From Paralvinella palmiformis (taxonomy: Eukaryota; Annelida; Polychaeta; Terebellida; Alvinellidae): 64,000 nt of DNA. Of this stretch, positions 17,997-32,404 are shown piece by piece. Each line of letters opens with the position of its first letter. Positions within the stretch are counted from its first letter, which is position 1. Both the position numbers and the translations under genes were made by a program. Under the pieces are notes generated by a model. The model was not told the origin of the DNA and did not search any database. It worked only from the letters and a program-made list of their open reading frames with translations. The stretch covers positions 1,169,501-1,233,500 of the forward strand of contig JAODUP010000044.1 of NCBI GenBank assembly GCA_025642065.1. The letters are read 5' to 3'.

Positions 17997-18846
17997 CAGT
18001 CAGTCAGTCAATCAGTCCACCTGCCTGCTTGTCTAAAATCCCTTCCCTCTGTCTTTGTGCCTGTCTACCTGTCAATCGGTCAGTCAGTCAATCACTATTA
18101 GCGTTCGGGTGCATTACAGCTAGTGCTTCCCCCTTTTGCTAACATCAAAATTTAATTATCACAATTTCCTGCAATAAACATAATTCGTAAACAACCGCCC
18201 CACACACTCCTGCCCCACCGAACTCCTCAGATAAACATCTCCTTTTCCGGAGGGCGAATTTAATTTATTTTATTTAGAAAAAATAACCCACCAGAAGAAG
18301 AAGAACAGTCAGAGTGTGGCCACTATCTTATCAATATTTTTCAACACGACCAAACGATCAACTCACACAAAAAACGAAACATTTGACTTAAGACACTCTA
18401 GACGAGATCAAAGCATCGGTGTCAGTAAGAAGTGTCTGAGTTTTCCTTCCAGTGATGAGGGTGTCGTGTCTCTTTCTTTCTATATTTTTATGTGGCTGTT
18501 CATAGCCAGAAGTCGACTGCTTTTCAACACGCCATAGAATTCCACATCGACGCAGCCAGTTGAAGAGGTTGGCACATTTCGATGAAGTGATGATGCAACG
18601 CCGAGATCGGGGGTGATGATGGGGGGGGGGGTTATCATGTTTTACATGTAAAATAAAAATACTCCCTCGGTTCAGGATCTGTCTGGCCGGAAACGAACAA
18701 AATGGAATCTTTCACCAGACTGATGAAGATGTCCCCGTCACCAACACAATCTAGCCTGTTATCAGATAATGTGGCGGGGACATTCGTTCGGCGCTGTCGT
18801 TTGATTAGATAACAAATACTCCCTCCAATCGACATACTGTCGTGAA

Positions 18847-19064
18847 GCTGGGATTTCGAAGTGGGTAGAGCATTGCGCTGCCAACCTCCAGGTTGTGGGT
18901 TCGAATCAGATTTTCACCTGTGTTCGTAGGAGAGTTTTGCTACGGAGACCCTTCCTTGTAACACCCCTGATATTTATGCCGCAGTTGTGACAAGCGCCGA
19001 ATTTGGACGAACCACTCATTCACTCGCTCACTCACTCAATCACTAATTCACCCCTTCACTCGCT
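18847..19064 (+). mobile_element. tRNA-derived SINE with CACT-rich tail
   Basis: A tRNA-like head (GTGGGTAGAGCATTGCGCTG) with a near-consensus B box GGTTCGAATCA at 18898..18908. A body follows, then a tail of CACT/CACTCA units ending near 19064. A separate family from the GCGCCTCC-headed SINEs. Confidence 0.65.
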
Positions 19065-19344
19065 ACAGTCGTCAAAGCGGACAGATCCCGAAGATCCGAG
19101 CTGCCGTCAAGAGACCTACAGGTGGCAGCACCATCGACGGTTGGTGGTGATTTCGCCTTCTTCAAGTCTCGTATCCGTGACCTAGATACTTGAGTGAAGG
19201 TCGTTAATGACTGGCCGTCAAGTGGCAGACTCCGTCACTTTATCAATGACTACAATCAGATCATCGACAACTAAATCTACTAGGACTCGGTTCAGCGCTG
19301 GTACGATTCACTAGCTGTTTATCATCCAATAAAGCTCTTATCTT

Positions 19345-19602
19345 CACACACGGGCACACACACACATACGGGCACACACACACACACACAGAGATGGGAA
19401 ACATACGCACACCCGAGCACAAACACGGCCACACACACACGGGCAAACACACACACACACATGGGCAAACACACACATGTGAAACATACGCACACACGAG
19501 CACAAACACGGAGACGCACACACGGGCAAACACGCACTCACACACAAGGGCAAACACACATGCGCAAGGGTAAACACACTCATACACACACACACACACG
19601 AA
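19345..19602. repeat. CA-rich degenerate minisatellite
   Basis: Irregular units of CACACA with GGGCAAA, CGAGCA and AACATACG interruptions. It reads as Cys/Val-rich frames on the minus strand, which are not genes. A further (TG)n lies at about 19710..19738. Confidence 0.9.
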
Positions 19603-20063
19603 GACGGGCCCACGACCTACTTCAGAACAATGGGCTCATGTTATATTGTGACCGAGCTCTGTAACTTGTCCTAACTAAGCCAGATTCTCGAGATGTTATT
19701 AGGACATTGGTGTGTGTGTGTGTGTGTGTGTGTGTGTCTGTGTGCAGTCTTGTAAGACGTATTGTTCTCCCATTTTATTGTCTTGCGTTAATTTGGAGGC
19801 TGTCACCTAAGATATGACGAGAGAATGATGTTACGTGTGATAACTGTATCTTTCTAACGTTAACCATCCGGTGTGACAACATCAACAAAGGCGAAAAAGT
19901 CGTATTTAATGGCAGTGATATTGGAAAATAGGATATTGTATACGTGTGTGAATGTGTGGGTGGTTTTTTGGCAGCATGGGATTGGGCACTGGCACAGAGA
20001 ATCACGAATCATGATTAATACGGGTTCCGAATCTCAAAAAGCTATGTTTTCTCGTCCAGACAT

Positions 20064-20179
20064 TTGTGTGTGTGTATGTGTGTGTGTGTGTGTATGTGTG
20101 TACACATACGCATCAGCATGCTGGTGCGAGTCCATCCAAACAGAAGGGTGCCACAGCGTCGCATCTACACAAACCCAGG

Positions 20180-20211
<32 letters not shown>

Positions 20212-20250
20212 CGCGCGCGCGCGCGTGTGTGTGTGCGTGTGTGTGTGTTC
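20064..20250. repeat. TG/CG microsatellites
   Basis: (TG)n at 20064..20101, then (TA)n-(TG)n-(GC)n-(TG)n at 20179..20249. The central GC alternation adds Z-DNA potential. Confidence 0.9.
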
Positions 20251-20519
20251 CTTGACGTTATCGCTGATAACAGACATTAATAACAGATAAGTAATGTTTT
20301 ATTCTAGCGACTAAACCAAACGATATAAGATCATCATATATCAGGATGACTTCTATAAAAGACAGACGCAACGTCAACAATGACACATTCTACAAAAACA
20401 AATCTCTGACAGGCTCCAATCTGATAGATCAAACTATACCACACAGAAGCTTCCTGGCTGAGACGAGTGTCAGAAAACAAAACAATCAGTTCTTATCGTC
20501 ATGATTTCTTCTAAAATTA

Positions 20520-20880
20520 AAGCCTGAAGCGAACCGATTGTTTCGTGGGAAAGCCATAGAATTATTATTTTAACCGGCTCAAGTTCCTGATTAGTCAGTG
20601 TTGAATTATATCACACCGCGTCATCAAAGTGTTAACACAACGGCATGGCATATCTAGTTAATATCTGGTTACTAAGCTTCGAACGTATAATGGCGATAAA
20701 AGGAAATCTATTTCATCATCTCGACGTGCCAATAATTAGATCGACGAAAGATGAACACGATGAGCTTTGTGTGGTCACACGATAACGAGTAATATGAATA
20801 CCAAAACACACCAAAAAAGATAGGTAACTGAACGTAGAAAGGCCTTTTCTCTACAAACGACACGTTACTTGGAATATCAA
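20520..20880. other. Non-repetitive AT-moderate segment
   Basis: No gene or repeat recognised. Sequence complexity is higher than in the flanks, so a regulatory role is possible but not shown. Confidence 0.3.
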
Positions 20881-20931
20881 GTGGATGTGTTTTCTACTAA
20901 AAAAAAGCTTCTTTTCTCCATCATATCCTCA

Positions 20932-23427
<2,496 letters not shown>

Positions 23428-23540
23428 CCGGTGGCGCAGTCAGTAGTGCACTACACTGAAGATATCTAGTTTTAGGATCGAATCATCTCAGTTGTGGCTG
23501 GTCAGTCAGTCACCCATTCACTCAGTCACTCAGTACAACA
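23428..23540 (+). mobile_element. tRNA-like SINE fragment with CAGT/CACT tail
   Basis: The head CCGGTGGCGCAGTCAGTAG and a degenerate B box GGATCGAATCA are followed by a short body and a CAGTCAGTCAC / CACTCAGTCACT tail. Confidence 0.5.
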
Positions 23541-23603
23541 CAAGTTAATTTTCTGGCATTCACTTGTGTACATAAATAATAACACATTTCACAACATGTT
23601 GAG

Positions 23604-23658
<55 letters not shown>

Positions 23659-23749
23659 AGGTGATAAATATTGAAAGTCGACATTAAAAATGAACTACTC
23701 TCGGTAAATGACTCATTTAATATAATAACAATATCTAACTGTAAACTGG

Positions 23750-23787
<38 letters not shown>

Positions 23788-24902
23788 AAACAAAATATAT
23801 ATTTAATAAAAAATTAATTTATAAGTCGAATCTTGAACACAATAAACAATCGTCGTTCAACAGAAAGAGAAGTTTTAGGAGGGAAGATAATAAAAGATTA
23901 AAGTATTGAATCTAGAACGTAGACATTCAATCATATGTTTACGGTTTAACTAGCCACTTCCTACAGTTGGTGGCGCTCTGTCAACGGTGTGTGTCAAAAA
24001 ACAAACTTCTAGCCGCTCAGAGCTGGGGAGTAATTCATGAAGAGAAAGTATACAAAGATATAGAGCTCAATCCTAACCATGTTATGCGAAACTTACATAT
24101 TGACATAACTAAGGGAAATAAACAAATTATCGGAGGCTGTTCTAAAAATAAAACTACCCTTTTTTCTCCCTCGCTTCTAAATCGACACCTAAAAAGACAG
24201 TCACCTCAACTGAAATACTTACAATAATATTTATGTGAAAGGCTCAATAGCTACCATGCATTATAATGATGCCAAGCAAAACCTCTTGATTATTTTTATA
24301 GAATTCAATTCGGTCTACTCTGATAGTTGTATGCTTTCACATAGGTGCCGCATTGAACGCGACCAATAAAGAATTAATGCAACTCATTGGTTTGAGCACT
24401 TTTTTTGGGGGGGGGGTGTTTGTTCGAGCTAAGATGTTTGGACTATTTATGAGACACACATTAAACTTGGCGAAATGCCGAGTAATAAATAATGTTGTCT
24501 AATTAAGGACAACAACAATAATAATAATAATAATAATATTGACAACAACAAACAAGAAATGATGACAAACTCCACAGAACAATCGTTTTTCATAAATAAC
24601 CCACCCCCCTCATTAACATGAAGTATCTACAAGTAGTTGAATGATATTTTTTAAAGATTTTTTCTTAATCTAAAATGAAATCTTTCATCCTCGTTTCTCG
24701 ACTATATTTCTAGTTTTTGATTTAAAGACATCGAGTCGATGTGAATTAGTGTTTTGTTAATAAAATATCTTTATAAATAAATACCCCTATACATCAGCAC
24801 TGAACTCGACGTGATTATTTGCCAACATATATCATGTTCTTCTAGAAGGCAAGTGACATTTATATCAGTAATACTTTGATGTCCTGAAATAATATGGTCG
24901 TC

Positions 24903-24977
<75 letters not shown>

Positions 24978-25908
24978 ACACACACACTGCGCGATGTTAT
25001 ATATATATATATATACATGTAATCCTCTATCTACCAGAAACCTTAAACACATTAGTCCTCACGATACAAGTGTTTCAAAAAGGAATGTCATACAGTGTGC
25101 TCTCATTGGCAACCATTGTCACTATGTCAACACTCTACACAATTTACAAAAGCTTTCTCATTTCATTAAGAAGCGATAGACGGGTCTAGATTATAGCACT
25201 CTGAGGTGTATCATTCATCGTCCAAAATCATTCACACGTAATCGAGTCCACTTAGTATTGACTGCTATTCGATGGCACGAAGATAACTCTGATTAAGATG
25301 GCCACGAAGATGGGCTCTAGACGCTGTACCGGTAGAATGAGCCATTATATTTCTGCAGACAAACAAAAGGCTCACCCATCGTCCATAAAGTGACACTGGC
25401 TAAGCTTTACTCAATTCGAAGGCGAGAAGAGCCCCGAGTACACCGTAATATGGCCACTGGATGTGTTAGTTTAAATTCGAACGCATTTCAATTAGTTAAA
25501 CGTAACACTCGATAAGGATGATTCATTCGAAACTTTCTGCTCTGTAAATGACGACGACAAAAGGTGGATATATTTATATTCGTCTAAACATGTACCTGAC
25601 GCATTTAATACTCAACACGGTCACGGCTCGTATACATATTCTTGAATTCCCCCTGAACTCGTCGTGTTTATCGCGGCAAAGGTGCGGTTCATTCGTTTCG
25701 AAAGCTGTACACGTAATATTAAACCTTTACACAACGTCGAGATCGGGGAATTTCTGACTGAAGCTTGGATCTCTTTTTTTTTGGTTCTCGTTGAATTTTT
25801 GATGATAGTTGATAAAATATATTAAAATCATAATTGGAAATTGCGCCATGATGGTAAATGAAATAGCTTTACTGGGGGGAGTTTGAGACAGTGGAGTACG
25901 GTATGAAG

Positions 25909-25950
<42 letters not shown>

Positions 25951-27082
25951 ATTATCACTGGATGTATAGCGTGACGATATCATATGCAAATTTGCTTCAC
26001 GGTCATTGTGGTAACTTAAGTGATAAATACATTCGCTTCAAGCAACTAAAGAAAGAATAGAGTTTGATATCGTGTAGCTAATGTACTCGGCTTTAACTCA
26101 TTCATCAATAGCACATATACTGATGGCTACAATTAGCTAACCCACGAGAACAGCTGCTGGTGTAATACAATACTTTGATTATGAGGAAATAGGTATGCCT
26201 AGAGAGAGAGTGTGTGTGTGTGTGTGTGTGTCTGTGAGTGTGTGTCTGTGAGTGTGTGTGTGTCTGTATGTGTGTGTCTGTGAGTGTGTGTGTGTGTGTG
26301 TGTCTGTATGTGTGTGTCTGTGAGTGTCTGTGTGTGTGCGCGCGCGCGCGTGTGTGCGTGTGTATTCGTCGACAATATTTTCTGGTCATTTCTTCGCATA
26401 ATGCTACAAACAAGAAGAAGGAAGTCTCGACTTTTATGGCCCGAATACTTGCATCCGTGAACAATGTGGCGGTAACGTAGCTAGGTATTGGAAGGCAAAC
26501 ATCCCCGCTCACAGCTGGGTCCTCTGTATTCACGTCTAATGGCCTAATAGTGATGGCATGCTGGCGTCGTTTAGGTTGTAATAGCGTTGAAATGGCTGTA
26601 GATGAACGCTAAACAAAATGCGACGGTCTTGATAAATAATGGACGATCCCCTTCAAATGGGCCACCTTTTTGATGAAAATGTACCCGCAGGTTTAGCCAC
26701 ATTTCTCATTATACTACAAAGGTCAATGCGAGATAATGTCCCCCCTTTTATCCGATACAGAATATGGACCGATCACTGGAAACGTTTTAGTGATCAGTAG
26801 CCATACTTCAATCGTTATCTAGTATTTACAAATAAATAACTCATGTTTGCGGATGTGACTCTATGATAAACAAGCGATATATGTCATCCGTTCTGCGGCT
26901 GCAGGAGTTACAAATACTACTACTACTACTACTAATACTTAGTAAAACTAAAAATCCATCTTTGGAATCTTCTTCCAGAAGAAAGGCCATAAAGTTTTCT
27001 TTGTTATCTTTTACGTACATAAATGGACTTTCCACCAATGAAACGTGAAGAAAAAAATTAGCACGAGCAATTCAGCAAAAGA
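23541..27082. other. Non-coding, microsatellite-rich
   Basis: (ATAG)n-(GA)n at 23603..23658, (CA)n-(AT)n at 23751..23787, an (ATA)n run at about 24519..24538, about 80 bp of CA at 24909..24987, AT at 25914..25948, and a TG compound with CTGTGAG units and a GCGC core at 26208..26362. Non-repetitive stretches at about 25180..25540 and 26520..26720. No exon recognised. Confidence 0.5.
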
Positions 27083-27305
27083 CTGGATTTTTTAGTAAAC
27101 ACATGGGTTGTTTAGTAAACACATGGATTGTTTAGTAAACACACGGATTGTTTAGTAAACGCATGGATTGTTTTGTAAACATATTGATTGTTTAGTAAAC
27201 AAATGGATTGTTTAGTAAAATATATGGTTTGTTTAGTAAAATACATAGTTTGTTTAGTAAAATACATGGTTTGTTTAGTAAACACATGGATTGTCTAGTA
27301 AATAC
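27083..27305. repeat. Minisatellite, 20-21 bp unit, about 11 copies
   Basis: The unit is close to TTTAGTAAACACATGGATTG. The first part keeps a 20-bp period. The last third shifts to 21 bp (GTAAAATACATGGTTT type) before returning. About six units contain GTAAACA, the forkhead-factor core motif. Confidence 0.9.
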
Positions 27306-28841
27306 ATTCGTTAGGTATGCTTATTGTTAATTGAGCTGGACAGCCGAGTCAGTGGTTAATGTTATTTCCATTGAATCTAATTAACAAGATGAAATCAAGT
27401 ACAAGCACTCGATAAATCTACTTCACATGTTTATAGATTCGTGGAAATACCACGATGATCGAACCAGATTACATAACACTTATATCGACGTGATATGCGC
27501 CATTTTGTCGTGTATTTGTTTACAAATAAATAGAGTTTACTCGTCACTATCACTTCAGCTACATTAACGCGCTCGACATCCACACTTATTAGCAACGTTT
27601 CGATGGTTCATTCAGCAGGAAATGTCATACTCTTAATCTAGACGAACGGCCGATAAACAACGCGCAGGCGCAGGATGAACAAATAACCTTCTGACCTGTG
27701 GCAGTACCGTAACAAAGAGATAGGTGACATGAGGCAAGGTACACAGATAACGATGAGCCAATCGATAACCCAAACAAAACCCAGACATATCGTGTTATTA
27801 GTAGGTAGAGACGATAAATGTTACTTAATACAGGCCGTTTTTATTGATAACAGATAATGATTGACACAGTTGATGGGAGAGCTTGATATTGTCCGACATA
27901 TCCTTATCTTATCAGCGTTTATCAGTATTTACGGTAATTACGAGACGTCAAATCGGGTGAAGTCATTTCAGGAAGGTCAGAGTAAGATTCATTCGACCAA
28001 CTATTGGATTTAGAATAGAGAATTTATAATTATAAAAAGAAACGCTGTCAAAGGCATTGTAAAGTCACCAACAGCAAAAACTAAAACAATGTTTAAAGCA
28101 TAAAAATATATTTTTAATTTGCCAAAAAGTTATCAAATTCTAAACTAAATATCGACACTATCAGCTGAAATGTTTTTCGTTATTAATAATATTAAACATA
28201 TTTAATTTAGACATGCCCAGTTCCTAAACACGCATGTCTTCTCTTTTATAACAATTATTCCAGTATCATCTTTAAACTTTCTCTCGCCTCTACCCCATAT
28301 CTCCGATGAAGCATCATAACTTCTTGACCTTTAAACTCTGACTTCGACACCAACAGTCGTTACGTAACTTTCCACGAGGATCAACAGTCATCAAAACTTG
28401 ATCCAGTGCGACCTACTTCAATGGTGCGGCCTTAGATTAAAAGCCCATTGTCCCCATTTCGTCATAAAAACAGTCGGATGGTGAAAGTGGCAAGTGTAAG
28501 CACACCCCATTGAGCTCGTGTTGAAAACATCGCAAAATATTTTGCTTCGTGCGGCAACATCGAGGGCAAAACTTTCATCTCGCTGTTTACACACAGGCTC
28601 GGCAAACTAGTCAATTAGCCAAAGAAAACACTCCAACGATACAGAGTTTTTCGTATTACAGATAACTGGTCCAGATTAAAGAATTATGACAGGATCATTG
28701 AGACAGCGGGATTGTTTTATAAATGGTTTACATCGCGCAAATAGGAGACACGCTATTTACTACTTGACCAACTGGAGATGATCACTCGATTGCAAAGTGT
28801 TGTCTTATGTCTCTTACGTGTAGTTTGTTTTTGTTTTTTTC

Positions 28842-28901
<60 letters not shown>

Positions 28902-29470
28902 GTTTATCTTCTGATTAACTCTCACTGTGTCCACATTCTGTTGACATAAAGTGTTCAAGTTTTATTCCATGATGAACGATGATTCGCTAATGGCCGAGAG
29001 CCAAAACGGCAAAAACAGATTTCCCTTCATACAGACAACGCGTTATGTCTGAAGAGAATTGGGGGGGGGGGGGGGAAGATAGTGAAAAGTGAAATTACAG
29101 GCCCTCCTTTGTTCATTACGAATTGTAATCCTTACCTAGAAGACAATAACAAGATGATATGATCAACAGAGCTGCTCGAAGTTACCGTAAGATTATAATT
29201 TTAAATGAATTTTGTTTTATTTACATGGATGCTTTGAACTCCCCCCCCAAAAAAACAAAAAAAAAACAAAAACAACAACAACACAACAACACACAATTGT
29301 AGGAGTTTGTTTGGTGAAATAATAAAATGTTTGGTCTTTTAGAACCGGGGTCAACGTGAGTGTTAGGTGAAAACACTTCATGCCACATAACATACAAACG
29401 ACAAACAGGTATGCATGCAAACATGCATGCCTCATATATCAAGACGGTAATGAAGTGATATTTTCCACCT

Positions 29471-29529
<59 letters not shown>

Positions 29530-30527
29530 CCCAGTTAACCTGTTCAGTCATAAACTGACACAAGCTCTCGATGAGTCTATCACCTAGGTGGGTCATTCTG
29601 GTGTCAATAAGGGCAATAAAAGGTGGTAACCATCGTATTCGTAGGACAAAGAATAGCATCCATAACGAGACGACAGCTGGGCGGGTTGACCGACGACGAA
29701 TATGACGGCTAACGGGCTGTCAGTGGTGTCATGACAGCCAAATGAAGTCGGTGATGATACGCCACTGTTCGCGAGATGACACACGAAGTCGGACGGGACA
29801 ATGGCGCCGCCATTAAGTTAAATACACGCTGAGCACGAGATTGGCGACGAATATGTGCCTATCTGGACACATAACGGGTCGAGCCATGGCCAGGTCTGGC
29901 GGGTGACGTTCGCCGACTTCGGAACATAATCTCCCTCCATCATCGGGCCAGCGTCGATATCGACGACCGGACAATTGCTTATAATTCACTAATAATGGCG
30001 GCCTTTAGTGACCGGTGGACATGCGACGGGGAAGGAACAGGTGTAATTATAACAACCAAACACGGCCCTTCGTGTAAACAGAACTGACATCGGCCTCCTT
30101 CAGATTTATAGGTTTCAGGGCTTCCGATGTGTTTATAGATGTTTATCGAAAATAGGTGTCCCGAGCTTCTACATCTACTAACTAATAACAATTATTTATT
30201 GTTCTCTCTCTCTCTCTCTCTCTCACGACAACACGGGAACGGGAACTTTTGGCTAAACATTTACATTCCAAGTTATTTAAAGCGAAATGGAAAACGAATT
30301 GAAAATGTCAACGGATTCTAAAAGTAAACAACCCGTCAAATTCGCGGAGACAACACAAACATCTCCCATGATAACCGTTATCTGTGTGACGTTTTGTCTG
30401 TGTAACTACCAAAGAAATATTATTTGTAACCAAATCCCCATTAACCATTTTACTCAGTTCGGATGTTTCAGCTGTATTTCAGCTGCTTTTTCCTTCGTGT
30501 TCCCAAAACTCAAAAAATCGCATTTAC
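27306..30527. other. Non-coding, no gene seen
   Basis: Contains (AT)n at 28848..28897, a 15-base G run at 29061..29075, an A/C-rich stretch at 29240..29300, (AT)n at 29475..29526 and (CT)n at 30206..30224. Between about 29580 and 30060 sequence is non-repetitive and less AT-rich. Confidence 0.45.
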
Positions 30528-30770
30528 CTTCTTCATTCTCTTGCCGGGAACAATATCTTCGGTGGTATTTGAGTCACTTTCACTGATGACTCGGTCGGAA
30601 TAAGACGTCGTATTAGAGTCGCCATCGCTGCTGACTCTATCCGAGTATTCAGTCGTAGTTTGGGTGGTAGTCGTTATTGTTTTAGTGCGGGTCGTCTTCA
30701 GGTGCAGAGTGGCACTGGAACAAAAAGCTGGTCCAGAACCGTCCAGGGGCAGTTCAAAATGGACCTCCAT
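30528..30770 (-). CDS. Candidate coding exon of unknown identity, possible long N-terminus of the TRIM gene
   Basis: A minus frame begins at ATG 30770 (in-frame TAA nine bases upstream) and runs 81 codons to a good donor, AAGAAG|GTAAAT, leaving phase 0. The product is acidic and Ser/Thr-rich, with a Thr-rich stretch and an imperfect 14-residue duplication (YSDRV-5 residues-SNTT, twice). No domain is recognised. The next downstream minus-strand acceptor with coding sequence is the TRIM exon at 15191, which enters phase 0 with 10 open codons before its ATG. A splice between the two would therefore extend TRIM by 91 residues. It could also be a chance frame or part of another gene. Confidence 0.35.
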
Positions 30771-32358
30771 TCCGGTTTATATCAGTCGAAGTTCGCTCCG
30801 GATCGGTCCCGTTCTCCGTATGTGAAGAACCAAAAACTTGCACGTTATCGCTTGTATCGACGACGCTTTACCCAGCGCGACACCGAAATAAAACTGAACT
30901 TCGAGTAGCTGCTTCAAACCCACATCATCATCACCAACGAAGAAATGTTTAAAGCAAAACTCGACACCATCATGGCGGCGATCGTTGAGGAGACACCATC
31001 AGTAACCGGAGCTGGTCAACAGAGGCACGTGTATAACTTCGGTCAGACGTAAGTGTGACATCCAATTCGATCAGAATCGTTCATCACGCAGATCGATATC
31101 CGTCCGCCCTTTTGCTAATCGCTCTCGATGTCGGGTAATCGTCGGGTCATCGACGCGCACGCAAAACTTGGTCGGAGCTGTACGAGAAGATCACTCCTCC
31201 GACTGTGATGTACGTCCATACGACAAGGCGTCCAATCTGGTTTGTGTTGATGAATATACACACTAACGTACGGTGTCAGTCGGCCAGACAATGTGGTTCG
31301 ATTATGGCCCAGGCACTGACTGTCTTGTAGTATCACATAACATTATAAGTAACCATGTCCTCATAGCTATTGCGGGTGTGTGTGTGGGGGGGTCTGCGGT
31401 GTGTGCTTTAACGACGGCCCCTTAATTACCTCGGCCCACACGAGTTGCCCGTGGGTCAGTCGGTGTGTGAATGTCGAGGCGGTCGGTGTCCAGTGACTAC
31501 GATAGGCTGGTATCGTTGGCTGGTCTAGCTGGCTGGTTGGTTGGTCGGCCGTCCAATCTACTTACTGACCACAAACAGTAATATCCACTTGGTCATTGTT
31601 AGTTACAAACACACGCCATTAGACACGCGGTCCATTCAATAAGTCACCACTTACACATATTATTGTCACAGCTCGGCTCGGCTCCAATATGTTCGTACGT
31701 TTCGTTGAGGAAGCACCGAATGTGAGCGGCACGAAAAACTCTCTCCGAACCTAGAAATCTAACAAAAGACATGAGATGTCCAGACTTCGAGACGCATATA
31801 CCTTTAACGCCCTCCATTAGTCTGTGGGGGGTTTGAATGTTTACAATTTACAAGTAAGGCTTTAGCACCCGAGCTGCGCAAATACTTTTCCAAATGTTCG
31901 TCTGAAAGCCACCGGAATATTAACATACACACACACACACTTTCTAGGAAACGCATGTGTGTGTGTGTGTGTGTGTTCTAAATGCGGTGGCGCCGGACGT
32001 GATACCTACAGCTGAACTATCCCGAATATTAAACATTACGAAAATTTCTGTCCGGACTCCTGGAGCCAACGCCGTTAATAACTTGAGTGTAATCATTACT
32101 CTCGGCAGGTAACCAAATCCCTACCTCTGGCCAGACCATCGTATAATACACACACGCACACATATATACACACATACACAAGTCTCTACCCCGGCTAAGT
32201 CCAATATACGTCCTTTAATCCGCACGTCACAAAGCCGAACGATGGTAAACGCCAGACAAAGGTAACAGAGAACGTCGGCATTTGACCAAACCGAGGTAAG
32301 CGAAGAGAAGCTGTCTGATGAGCTAGCTGTCTTCCTGTTTCGTAATCAGAAGCCAACT

Positions 32359-32404
<46 letters not shown>

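Larger units (their letters stand above)
15192..18846. other. Region upstream of the TRIM start exon, no gene seen
   Basis: Contains a (TC)n-(TCTA)n-(TA)n array (15783..15917), CA-rich stretches (17380..17470) and a (TG)n run (about 17926..17992) followed by CAGT units. The 147-codon minus frame at 17020..16577 has one hydrophobic segment but no recognisable family. Probably 5' intron sequence of the TRIM gene. Confidence 0.5.

Noticed and set aside
19261..19664. Cys/Val-rich minus-strand frames of about 110 codons
   Set aside because: Translations of CA-rich repeat units; no start context or domain.
27083..27305. CRISPR-like regular repeat
   Set aside because: Units are directly tandem with no unique spacers and the host is a eukaryote; it is a minisatellite.
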